Origin: an uncultured Mesonia sp.
Lineage (GTDB): Bacteria; Bacteroidota; Bacteroidia; Flavobacteriales; Flavobacteriaceae
Assembly (NCBI GenBank): GCA_947499595.1
Contig: CANMOY010000003.1
Location: 272,809 to 336,808, forward strand
Direction of reading: 5' to 3'
Length of the DNA stretch: 64,000 nucleotides
Shown piece by piece: positions 16,060 to 24,047 of this stretch (position 1 is the first letter of the stretch; each line of letters begins with the position of its first letter). Made by a program: the position numbers and the translations under genes. Under the pieces are notes generated by a model. That model was given only the letters and a program-made list of their open reading frames with translations. It had not been told where the DNA came from and searched no databases.

Positions 16060-18324
16060 ATGGCATACGATATTGATATGATTAAAAAGGTTTACAACCA
16101 AATCGCAGAGCGTGTAGACAAAGCGCGTGAGATTGTGGGTAAACCCTTAACGCTTTCAGAAAAAATACTTTACGCCCATCTTTGGGATGGAGAGCCTACA
16201 ACGGCTTATAAGCGAGCAACCGATTATGTAAACTTTGCACCAGACCGTATTGCTTGTCAGGATGCAACGGCACAAATGGCTTTATTGCAGTTTATGCAAG
16301 CGGGTAAAAAGAAGGTGGAGGTGCCTACTACGGTGCACTGTGATCACTTAATTCAAGCTAAACAGGGAGCCGCAAAAGATTTACTACGTGCCAATGAAAC
16401 CAGTAATGAGGTTTTTGATTTCCTAGAGTCGGTTTCAAACAAATACGGCATAGGTTTCTGGAAACCAGGGGCTGGTATTATTCACCAAGTGGTATTGGAG
16501 AATTATGCTTTTCCTGGTGGAATGATGATAGGTACCGATTCACATACGGTAAATGCTGGTGGACTAGGAATGGTAGCCATTGGTGTTGGAGGTGCAGATG
16601 CTGTTGATGTAATGGCAGGAATGCCTTGGGAGTTGAAATTCCCTAAATTAATCGGGGTAAAGTTAACCGGTGAATTAAACGGTTGGACGGCCTCTAAAGA
16701 TGTTATTTTAAAGGTAGCCGGTATCTTAACCGTAAAAGGAGGTACTGGTGCGATTATAGAATATTTTGGTCCGGGTGCTAAGGCGATGTCTTGTACAGGA
16801 AAAGGAACCATTTGTAATATGGGAGCCGAAGTAGGAGCAACTACTTCAACCTTTGGTTACGATGACTCTATGGAGCGTTTCTTGCGCGCAACTAATCGTG
16901 ATGACGTGGCCGATGCTGCGAACGAAGTGCGTGAGTACTTGACGGGAGATGACGAAGTTTACGCGAACCCAGAGCAGTATTTTGATGAAGTTATCGAAAT
17001 TGACTTGTCAACGCTTAAGCCGCATTTAAACGGACCATTTACTCCAGATTTAGCTACTCCTATTTCAGAAATGAGCGAGAAGGCGCAAAAGAATGGTTGG
17101 CCTATTCAAGTAGATTGGGGACTTATTGGTTCTTGTACCAACTCTTCTTATGAAGATCTTACTCGTGCCGCCTCGATTGCTAAACAAGCGGTAGATAAAA
17201 ACATAAAAGCAAAATCAGATTTCGGAATCAACCCAGGATCAGAGCAAATTCGTTATACGGCTGAGCGCGATGGATTGCTTCAAATTTTTGAAGATTTAGA
17301 TGCAACCATCTTTACCAATGCTTGCGGACCTTGTATTGGGCAATGGGATAGAAGCGACCGTAAGGGCGAAGAGAAAAATACTATTGTGCACTCGTTTAAC
17401 CGAAACTTCTCAAAACGTGCCGATGGAAACCCAAATACCCACGCATTTGTAGGTTCGCCAGAAATGGTAGCCGCAATTGCAATTTCGGGAAGATTAGATT
17501 TTGATCCTACACGCGATAAACTAATCAATGAAGATGGGGAAGAGGTAATGCTAGAAGAACCAAAAGGATTAGAACTTCCTCCTAAAGGATTTGATGTTGA
17601 AGATCCGGGTTATGTAGCACCTCGTAAAGATGGTAGCTCGGTAGAAGTTAAAGTGGCGCCAACATCTGAGCGTTTACAATTGTTAACACCATTTGAGCCT
17701 TGGGACGGTAAAAATATCACCGGTGCTAAATTGTTAATTAAAGCACATGGTAAATGTACTACAGACCACATCTCTATGGCCGGACCTTGGTTGCGTTTTA
17801 GAGGGCATCTTGATAATATCTCAAACAACTGTTTGATTGGTGCTGTGAATGCCTTTAACATGAAAACCAACTTTGTTAAAAATCAATTAACGGGTGAGTA
17901 TGGTGGTGTTCCCGATACCCAACGTGAATACAAAGCTGCAGGTATTCCTACCGTTGTAGTAGGAGACCATAACTACGGTGAGGGTTCTTCACGTGAACAC
18001 GCAGCAATGGAGCCTAGACATCTTGGAGTTTATGTAGTATTGGTAAAATCTTTTGCCCGTATTCACGAAACCAACTTGAAAAAACAAGGTATGTTGGGAA
18101 TCACTTTTGCCAATGAATCCGATTATGATTTAATTCAGGAAGATGATACCTTTAACTTTACGGATTTAGAATCGTTTGCACCGGGCAAGCCGTTAACCAT
18201 TGAAGTAGTACACGCCGATGGTTCTAAAGATGTGATAAAAGCAAATCATACTTACAACGAGAATCAAATCGAATGGTATAAAGAAGGTTCTGCGCTTAAC
18301 TTGATTAAGAAGATGAATGCTTAA
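16060..18324 (+). CDS. acn: Aconitate hydratase (mitochondrial type)
   Basis: Interconverts citrate and isocitrate through a [4Fe-4S] cluster in the TCA cycle. The three cluster cysteines are in [10 protein letters not shown] (about residue 357) and [10 protein letters not shown] (about 420-423). The N-terminal substrate-binding region has HCDHLIQA and [13 protein letters not shown]. The swivel domain at the C-terminus carries [16 protein letters not shown]. The length of 754 aa and the sequence layout match the mitochondrial-type aconitase common in Bacteroidota rather than AcnB. It stands alone between a 236-base spacer, in which I see only an AT-rich stretch and a weak TATTTTCG promoter-like motif near 16030, and a terminator. 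Confidence 0.96.
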   Translation: MAYDIDMIKKVYNQIAERVDKAREIVGKPLTLSEKILYAHLWDGEPTTAYKRATDYVNFAPDRIACQDATAQMALLQFMQAGKKKVEVPTTVHCDHLIQAKQGAAKDLLRANETSNEVFDFLESVSNKYGIGFWKPGAGIIHQVVLENYAFPGGMMIGTDSHTVNAGGLGMVAIGVGGADAVDVMAGMPWELKFPKLIGVKLTGELNGWTASKDVILKVAGILTVKGGTGAIIEYFGPGAKAMSCTGKGTICNMGAEVGATTSTFGYDDSMERFLRATNRDDVADAANEVREYLTGDDEVYANPEQYFDEVIEIDLSTLKPHLNGPFTPDLATPISEMSEKAQKNGWPIQVDWGLIGSCTNSSYEDLTRAASIAKQAVDKNIKAKSDFGINPGSEQIRYTAERDGLLQIFEDLDATIFTNACGPCIGQWDRSDRKGEEKNTIVHSFNRNFSKRADGNPNTHAFVGSPEMVAAIAISGRLDFDPTRDKLINEDGEEVMLEEPKGLELPPKGFDVEDPGYVAPRKDGSSVEVKVAPTSERLQLLTPFEPWDGKNITGAKLLIKAHGKCTTDHISMAGPWLRFRGHLDNISNNCLIGAVNAFNMKTNFVKNQLTGEYGGVPDTQREYKAAGIPTVVVGDHNYGEGSSREHAAMEPRHLGVYVVLVKSFARIHETNLKKQGMLGITFANESDYDLIQEDDTFNFTDLESFAPGKPLTIEVVHADGSKDVIKANHTYNENQIEWYKEGSALNLIKKMNA

Positions 18325-18351
18325 GCCAGAAATTCTATTTAAATATCTAAG

Positions 18352-18377
18352 AAAGCCTCTGATTTCAGGGGCTTTTT
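18352..18377 (+). terminator. Rho-independent terminator after aconitase
   Basis: Stem AAAGCCTCTG / CAGGGGCTTT with a short AT loop and a T tract, ending 38 bases before the next ATG. Confidence 0.88.
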
Positions 18378-18414
18378 TGTTAGTTTTAAGGTATATAATC
18401 GACTAAACCTAAAA

Positions 18415-18975
18415 ATGAAGTTTCTTAAAAAACACTGGAGTAGTATTTTATTTGGGTTGTTCTTGATTTTACTAATCATTCCGCAAACTCGAATGCCTAT
18501 TATGGTTACGGTAAACCGAATTATTTCTTTTAGTCCGAGTATGAAAGATGCCGCTGACCAAAAGCGCTTAGAATCTTTTTCTTGGACCTTGCGCGATGCA
18601 AATGGACAAATGCATAACTTGAAAGAGGTTGAAGGAGAGGTTATCGTTTTAAACTACTGGGCAACTTGGTGTCCGCCTTGCGTAGCCGAAATGCCCGATT
18701 TTGAAAACTTGTACACTGCTTATAAAGATCGTGTACGTTTTTATTTTATTACCCAAGATGATGCGAGTAAGGTTAAAGCTTTTGTGGATAAACACAATTA
18801 TAGCATGCCTGTATATTATCCGCAAAGTCAGCCTCCTACTAATTTACAAAGCAATGCTTTACCAACGACTTTTTTTATAGATAAATCAGGGAAGATCGTG
18901 CTAGAAAAAACAGGAGCGGCAAGTTGGAACAGCGATAAAACAAGAAATATTCTAGATCAATTATTATCCGATTGA
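18415..18975 (+). CDS. TlpA-family membrane-anchored thiol reductase
   Basis: Thioredoxin-fold protein of 186 aa. An N-terminal membrane anchor (residues 8-26) holds the domain on the periplasmic side. The active site is YWATWCPPCVAEMPDF with an intact CPPC, and the cis-proline lies in LPTTFFIDKSGKI. Such proteins reduce disulphides in cytochrome c biogenesis or other envelope pathways. It ends exactly where the convergent crtY gene ends (no bases between the stops). Confidence 0.87.
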   Translation: MKFLKKHWSSILFGLFLILLIIPQTRMPIMVTVNRIISFSPSMKDAADQKRLESFSWTLRDANGQMHNLKEVEGEVIVLNYWATWCPPCVAEMPDFENLYTAYKDRVRFYFITQDDASKVKAFVDKHNYSMPVYYPQSQPPTNLQSNALPTTFFIDKSGKIVLEKTGAASWNSDKTRNILDQLLSD

Positions 18976-20121
18976 TCAAAAGCGGGTTTGAAAAAAAGCT
19001 TTGATGAATGCCCAGCTAAAAAGACTTCGCATAATTTTAAACTCTTCTTTAAATCGACTTTCTTCATCTAAAAATCGAAACATAGTGGGTACAGAATTTT
19101 TTGTGTAAAATTGAGTAAATAACCAAGGACCTAAATGGTTGTTATCATGTAAAACCTTTAGAAATATAGTATCGTAAAAGTTATATTTTTTACTGTAAAG
19201 ACCATAAGAAGGAAGTCTATCTTTCTGGATGTTTTTGATTATATGCTTGACTTTTTTTTCGGTATTTTTAAAAGAATAACCACTAGAGGATTTCACCCAA
19301 CCCCCTCCGGTGCCGATTTTTGTGATGCGGCTCGTGTGGTGTTTATGAAAAGGGTAATTACTCATCGGAATATTGCCCGTTTCGGTTTCTAAAATTTCAA
19401 AATCGGTTAGGTTGAAATAGGTCTTTAGGTATTCTCGGTTGTATTGATCGTAAACACTTTCTTTGACTGTAAACGGACTAAAAAAGGTAAATTCGATTAA
19501 AGCTTCATTTGGGCTATAAGGCAACACATACATAAAGCTAGTACTGTCTGGATAAGATAAGCGATAGTCCATCATCGTGAAAACTTTGGTGTCAAAAATG
19601 GGTTGTTTTGTTTTCACGCGTATTCCTTTAAAATGCTGCTGAATTTTTAGGTAACGTTTCTGGTTGTAAAAAGCCGCAGGAATTCGGCTATCAAATACGT
19701 GGCTACAGGGGTAACTTCCTAAAGCGGTGGTGACAAGAGCTTCTTTTCTATTTTCGTTAATACCAATAACCTCCTCTTTTAAAAAAATAAGATGAGAGTA
19801 GGTTTGCAGTTTTTTAAAAGCGTAATCATAAAAATCTTTGGCGTTAAGACTTTTGTAAGTATACGGAGGCAATTCTAACTTTAATTTAGTCTTGGGGGCT
19901 TTAAAAAAAGCCTGAGAATAGGAGGAAGTAAGAATTGGGTCCCATTGCCCTGGCCCAGCCTCCCAGAATGACCAGGTTTTATCGTTTTCACTGGGCCTAC
20001 GCTTATCGATTAAAGCTATTTTCTTATTTGTTGCTTGGGTTTCTTCAGCCAAAGCTAAGGCAAGTTGTAGTCCTGCACATCCTGCACCAACAATTACATA
20101 ATGAAAGCCAGTATTGAGCAT
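18976..20121 (-). CDS. crtY: Lycopene beta-cyclase
   Basis: FAD-dependent cyclase that converts lycopene to beta-carotene at the membrane. The N-terminus carries the dinucleotide-binding motif VIVGAGCAGLQLALAL, then IDKRRPSENDKTWSFWE, typical of CrtY. A central MYVLPYSPNEALIEFTFF segment and GTGGGWVKSSSGYSF near residue 275 also match the family. The length of 381 aa is typical. It is the last gene of the carotenoid operon, 24 bases after crtZ. Confidence 0.9.
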   Translation of the reverse strand: MLNTGFHYVIVGAGCAGLQLALALAEETQATNKKIALIDKRRPSENDKTWSFWEAGPGQWDPILTSSYSQAFFKAPKTKLKLELPPYTYKSLNAKDFYDYAFKKLQTYSHLIFLKEEVIGINENRKEALVTTALGSYPCSHVFDSRIPAAFYNQKRYLKIQQHFKGIRVKTKQPIFDTKVFTMMDYRLSYPDSTSFMYVLPYSPNEALIEFTFFSPFTVKESVYDQYNREYLKTYFNLTDFEILETETGNIPMSNYPFHKHHTSRITKIGTGGGWVKSSSGYSFKNTEKKVKHIIKNIQKDRLPSYGLYSKKYNFYDTIFLKVLHDNNHLGPWLFTQFYTKNSVPTMFRFLDEESRFKEEFKIMRSLFSWAFIKAFFQTRF

Positions 20122-20145
20122 AAGCCATTGATGCCTTGAAGTAAT

Positions 20146-20595
20146 TTATTTTTTAAAATATTTGAAAGGTACGATTAGCATTCCAAAGTTTTCACTTTTT
20201 TCTTTACCTAAATGCTTGTGATGAATTTTGTGCGCACGTCTTATGCCTCTAGCGTACCAGTTATTGGCATTTCGAAACATTTTAAAACGTTGATGAATAA
20301 AAATATCATGTACCGTAAAATAAGCTAAGCCATAAGCAAAAATGCCTAAACCAATGGGCAGTGCAAACCAAATGTCTTCATAGCGCCAAAGCAAAAAACA
20401 ACCTATGCTAACTAGAGCGTAAAAAATAAAAAATAAATCATTGCGTTCCCACCAATGGCTGTGGTCTTTTTGATGGTGGTCTTTGTGAAGACTCCATAAA
20501 AAGCCATGCATTATATATTTATGGGTAAACCAAGCCATAAACTCCATAAAGAAAAAAGTAGCGATAAATATTAATATCCAATATAATACTTGCAT
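20146..20595 (-). CDS. crtZ: Beta-carotene 3-hydroxylase
   Basis: Membrane di-iron hydroxylase that turns beta-carotene into zeaxanthin. The histidine boxes are all visible: HKYIMHGFLWSLHKDHH, HDIFIHQRF and HKIHHKH. Three to four hydrophobic segments place the boxes at the cytoplasmic face. With 149 aa it matches the short bacterial CrtZ. It lies 2 bases after crtB and 24 before crtY. Confidence 0.93.
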   Translation of the reverse strand: MQVLYWILIFIATFFFMEFMAWFTHKYIMHGFLWSLHKDHHQKDHSHWWERNDLFFIFYALVSIGCFLLWRYEDIWFALPIGLGIFAYGLAYFTVHDIFIHQRFKMFRNANNWYARGIRRAHKIHHKHLGKEKSENFGMLIVPFKYFKK

Positions 20596-20597
20596 AA

Positions 20598-21437
20598 TTA
20601 AATAAGTTTTAATCGGTATGACACATAACTTTGTGCCATTAATCCAAATTTTTGATAATTAGAAACACGTATACGCTTTTCTTTTATTTGCAAAGATGGT
20701 GTATTTTTTAGTTTACTTAATAATTTCGAGTAATAAATATAGGCCGTATAGACTCCTAATTTAGCTTCTACGGGAAGCTTAACAATCCCGCGTAAGCCGT
20801 TGGCAAAATCGGTTTCTATTTCTTGAATTATTTTTTGTTTACTCGCTTCGTCTAACTCGTTAAGATTAGTTTCTGGAAAGTAAGTACGGTTGAGGTCTTC
20901 GTGATCGGCTTTTAGATCTCTTAAAAAGTTTACCTTTTGAAAAGCTGAGCCCAAACGCATCGCATCATCTTTGAGTTGGTTGTATTTTTTTTCGTCACCT
21001 TTTACAAAAACTTTTAAACACATTAAACCTACTACATCTGCGCTACCATATATGTAATCTTGATACTCTTGATGTGTATGGTATTGCTTTTTGGTGAGAT
21101 CCATTTTCATACTTCGCATGAAAGCCTGGTATAATTCGGGTTGAATATTATAGCGAAAAACCGTTTCTTGAAAGGCATTGAGAATAGGGTTTAGGCTTAT
21201 TTTATGTTCGAGTGCATCTTGCAAATCCTTTTCAAAACGCTCAAATAAAAAGGCTTTATCGTAATCGTGAAAAGAATCTACGATTTCATCGGCAAAGCGC
21301 ACAAATCCGTAAATATTGTAAATATCTTGGCGAATACTTGGTGCTAGTAGTTTCGTAGCCATAGAAAATGAGGTACTGTAGCTTTCGGTAACAGCTTTAC
21401 TACATCTATGAGAAACAAGGTCGAATAATGCTTTCAT
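20598..21437 (-). CDS. crtB: Phytoene synthase
   Basis: Condenses two geranylgeranyl diphosphates into phytoene. Aspartate-rich Mg-binding motifs are present: YGFVRFADEIVDSF near residue 43 and LGSAFQKVNFLRDLKAD near residue 160. I choose the ATG at 21437, one base after the crtI stop, which gives MKALFDLVSHRCSKAVTESY; an in-frame TTG at 21455 only adds six residues inside the end of crtI. The length is about 279 aa. No GGPP synthase gene (crtE) is in the window, so that step is encoded elsewhere. Confidence 0.93.
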   Translation of the reverse strand: MKALFDLVSHRCSKAVTESYSTSFSMATKLLAPSIRQDIYNIYGFVRFADEIVDSFHDYDKAFLFERFEKDLQDALEHKISLNPILNAFQETVFRYNIQPELYQAFMRSMKMDLTKKQYHTHQEYQDYIYGSADVVGLMCLKVFVKGDEKKYNQLKDDAMRLGSAFQKVNFLRDLKADHEDLNRTYFPETNLNELDEASKQKIIQEIETDFANGLRGIVKLPVEAKLGVYTAYIYYSKLLSKLKNTPSLQIKEKRIRVSNYQKFGLMAQSYVSYRLKLI

Positions 21438-21438
21438 A

Positions 21439-22902
21439 TTAATTTTTTTTATCAATAAGTTCTGCGCTTAATTTACCCGATATTAAAGAGGGCGGCACCC
21501 CTGGGCCTGGAACGGTTAGTTGCCCTGTAAAATAAAGTCCGTTTACCTTAGCGCTTTTGAGTTTGGGCCTTAAAAATGCTGTTTGCAGCAAAGTATTGGC
21601 TAGCCCGTAAGCGTTCCCTTTGTATGAATTGTAATCGTTTACAAAATCATTTACGCAATAACTTGTTTTAAATATAATATTTTTTTTAACTTTTTGTTGA
21701 GTTATTTTTTCAAATCTACTTAAAATCTTATCAAAATAAGATTCGCGTAGTTGTTCATTGTCCTCAATTCCCGGTGCCAGTGGGATTAAGAAAATACCTG
21801 CTTCCTGGCCTTCGGGTGCAGCCACCTTATCGGTTTTAGATGGGAAACTAGCATAAAACAGGGGTTCTTCTGGCCAACTAGGCTTATCGTAGATACTGTA
21901 AGCGTGCGCTTTAAAATCTACGTCGAAAAATAAGGTATGATGATCTACATTCTTTAATTTTTTATCGAAACCTACATAAAAGAGTAGGGAGGAGGGTGCA
22001 AATGTTTTTTTAGACCAGTACTTTTCACTGTATTGGCGATAGTTTGTATCGAGAAGGCTTTCGGTGTGGTGATAATCGGCACCACTTAGAACGATATCGG
22101 AAGGAATGAATGCTTCGTTACAAACTAAGCCTTTCACTTGGTTTTGTTCATCGACCTCTATTTTACTAATATTCGAATCGGTATGAATGCTAACACCCAA
22201 ATCTTGAGCTAATTGGGCGATTCCTCTTATTACTTCAAACATTCCACCTTTGGGGTGCCAAGTACCTAGACCCAAATCGGCATAATTCATAAAGTTGTAA
22301 AAAGCGGGTGTGTCGCTTGGCTTGGCTCCTAAAAATAAAACTGGGAATTCTAATGCCTGAATCAACTGCGGATTTTTAAAACGCTTGCGCACCTGTTTGG
22401 AAATGGTGCTAAAAAACTGACCGATTTTTAGGCTTGTCTCTGGAGTGATTAACTCTAAAGGAGATACTCCTGGTCTATATACTAAATCTTTAATAGCAAT
22501 ATTATAATTATCTTGGGCTGACTCAATAAATTTAGCCAGACTTTTAGCACTTCCTGGTTCTATACGTTCAAATTCTGCATAGATTTTATCAAGTGTATCT
22601 CCTATTGTAATTCGCTCATTTTGGCTGAAATAAATACTGTAGGCGGGACTTAGTTTAATCAACTCATAATAATCACTAGGTTGTTTACCAAAATCAGCAA
22701 AAAAACGTTCAAATACATCAGGCATCCAGTACCATGTTGGTCCCATGTCGAAAGTAAAACCGTCTTTTCTGTATTGACGAGCTCGGCCACCAATGCTTTT
22801 ATTTTTTTCACAAACCTGCACTTTGTGTCCTGCTTTAGCTAAATAACAAGCGGCGGACAAACCGGCAAAACCTGAGCCTATTATAGATATATTTTTTTTC
22901 AT
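21439..22902 (-). CDS. crtI: Phytoene desaturase
   Basis: FAD-dependent desaturase that converts phytoene to lycopene. The N-terminal Rossmann motif SIIGSGFAGLSAACYLAKAGH is followed by GGRARQYRKDGFTFDMGPTW, and the C-terminus carries LYFTGQLTVPGPGVPPSLISG, both diagnostic of the CrtI family. The length of 487 aa is normal. The start shares one base with the stop of the regulator gene upstream (TAATG), so the regulator and the pathway genes are on one message. Confidence 0.95.
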   Translation of the reverse strand: MKKNISIIGSGFAGLSAACYLAKAGHKVQVCEKNKSIGGRARQYRKDGFTFDMGPTWYWMPDVFERFFADFGKQPSDYYELIKLSPAYSIYFSQNERITIGDTLDKIYAEFERIEPGSAKSLAKFIESAQDNYNIAIKDLVYRPGVSPLELITPETSLKIGQFFSTISKQVRKRFKNPQLIQALEFPVLFLGAKPSDTPAFYNFMNYADLGLGTWHPKGGMFEVIRGIAQLAQDLGVSIHTDSNISKIEVDEQNQVKGLVCNEAFIPSDIVLSGADYHHTESLLDTNYRQYSEKYWSKKTFAPSSLLFYVGFDKKLKNVDHHTLFFDVDFKAHAYSIYDKPSWPEEPLFYASFPSKTDKVAAPEGQEAGIFLIPLAPGIEDNEQLRESYFDKILSRFEKITQQKVKKNIIFKTSYCVNDFVNDYNSYKGNAYGLANTLLQTAFLRPKLKSAKVNGLYFTGQLTVPGPGVPPSLISGKLSAELIDKKN

Positions 22903-23804
22903 TAAATGGAGCGTATAAATGTAGTTGGATTTTCGTAAATGTTTATTTGTGGCGGTAAATCTTCTATATTTAACGCTTTTGTTTTTAAGCCCAGTAATGC
23001 TAATTGGAAACGATTGGAATCTACATTAGCTAGTATCTTATCATAAAACTCTTTAAGGTAAGTTTCTGGACTTTCAGGTTTTATGGTAAAAACACTCACA
23101 AAATAAACCGATTTGTCTTGGCTCGCAAAACTGGTTAAGTCTTCTAAAGGAATAGAGTGCCCTAAATATACTACTTTATAACCTAAGCTAAGCAAGGAAT
23201 ACTGTAGATAGAGCAGGCCAATATCGTGTATTTCATTATTGGGCAAGAATAAGATAAAGACTTTTTCTTTATTAAATGCAGGCTCGACTTGCAATTTTTC
23301 GATATTGCTGAATAGTTTTTGCCTGATAAGATGCGAGATAAAATGTTCATGCGCTGGTTTTACCGTATTGGTCTGCCATAAATCACCTATTTGCTTTAAC
23401 ATAGGGATGAATACCTCTTCATAAATTTCTTGAAAAGTCATTTTTTCAAGCAGCGCATTGTAAGTATTTAGAAAAAGGCTTTGGTCAAAATTATACATGG
23501 ATACAAAAAAAGCTTTTATAGCTCTATTCTCTGCATTATTAGCTGTTCTAATTTCGTGGGTGAGTTTATCTATTTCATCATTTTTAAGCTTTGAAATTCG
23601 AGATATTTTATATCCGTTCTCATTTAAGAATGCAATATTCAACAAGCGCTGTAAGGCCTTTGTGTCGTAAACCCTTATATTGGTATCGGTTCGTTCGGGT
23701 TTTAAGATGTGGTATCTTTTTTCCCAAATCCGGATAGTGTGCGCCTTAACTCCGCTAAGGGCTTCTAAATCCTTGATGTTGAATTCGTTTTTTACATATT
23801 CCAT
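22902..23804 (-). CDS. CarH-like MerR-family regulator with B12-binding domain
   Basis: Probable repressor of its own carotenoid operon. A MerR winged helix occupies residues 7-75 (IKDLEALSGVKAHTIRIWEKRY, then RVYD). A helical B12-binding cap follows, with the family motif Wx9EH (W143, E153, H154). The Rossmann-type cobalamin domain carries ExHxxG as EIHDIG, with H193 as the expected lower cobalt ligand. In studied CarH proteins the residue after the Trp is a His that ligates cobalt after light exposure; here it is Gln (Q144). This suggests B12 binding with altered light chemistry, although H152 is nearby. It is the first gene of the operon and overlaps crtI by one base. The start ATG at 23804 gives a normal MerR N-terminus. 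Confidence 0.88.
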   Translation of the reverse strand: MEYVKNEFNIKDLEALSGVKAHTIRIWEKRYHILKPERTDTNIRVYDTKALQRLLNIAFLNENGYKISRISKLKNDEIDKLTHEIRTANNAENRAIKAFFVSMYNFDQSLFLNTYNALLEKMTFQEIYEEVFIPMLKQIGDLWQTNTVKPAHEHFISHLIRQKLFSNIEKLQVEPAFNKEKVFILFLPNNEIHDIGLLYLQYSLLSLGYKVVYLGHSIPLEDLTSFASQDKSVYFVSVFTIKPESPETYLKEFYDKILANVDSNRFQLALLGLKTKALNIEDLPPQINIYENPTTFIRSI

Positions 23805-23823
23805 AACTCTTGTAACTTACTGT

Positions 23824-23845
23824 CAAAGCTAAACAAACTTAGTTT
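23824..23845 (-). promoter_or_regulatory. Promoter and candidate operator of the carotenoid operon
   Basis: On the minus strand two overlapping choices for the -7 element are present: TAAGTTTG (23834-23841) and TAGCTTTG (23824-23831), 20 to 30 bases before the regulator start. The first lies in an inverted repeat AAACT-T-AGTTT (23835-23845), a natural place for an autoregulating MerR-type protein. Related TGTTTA/TAAAC words recur upstream to about 23880. The assignment of this operator to the CarH-like protein is inference. Confidence 0.5.
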
Positions 23846-23949
23846 ATTTTTGTTTAAATAAAAAGTTAAATCATTAAACAAAATTTTTAATAATACTTTG
23901 TTTCTCTTTTTTCTGCTATTAAGCGATTGAAAAACAGCCTAGTGTTAAG

Positions 23950-23988
23950 CTATTGGATTAGCGAAAGCTTACACCAATAGTATATTGG
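23950..23988. promoter_or_regulatory. Inverted-repeat element with two alternative pairings
   Basis: CTATTGG (23950-23956) can pair with CCAATAG (23974-23980) to form a hairpin whose inner part is AGC-GAAA-GCT. CCAATA (23974-23979) can instead pair with TATTGG (23983-23988) across a 3-base loop. The two pairings exclude each other. The element lies in the divergent spacer upstream of both promoters that I can see, so it could equally be a set of protein-binding half-sites in DNA. Confidence 0.4.
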
Positions 23989-24008
23989 GTACTGGTTAAA
24001 TTATATTA

Positions 24009-24047
24009 TTTATTTTAAGTCTAAATAAAATTAATTAATTAGTTTTG
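24009..24047 (+). promoter_or_regulatory. Promoter of the TonB receptor operon with a 21-bp palindrome
   Basis: TTTATTT-N7-AAATAAA at 24009-24029 is a perfect 7+7+7 interrupted palindrome, the size of a Fur-type operator. It ends 10 bases before TAGTTTTG (24040-24047), a good -7 element followed by GCATCG as in many flavobacterial promoters. It would therefore cover the -33 region and could repress. AT-rich sequence makes such palindromes easier to find by chance. Confidence 0.5.

Noticed and set aside
23900..24040. Cobalamin riboswitch upstream of the TonB receptor
   Set aside because: Considered because of the B12-dependent regulator next to it, but the spacer is too short and I do not find the conserved B12-box core.
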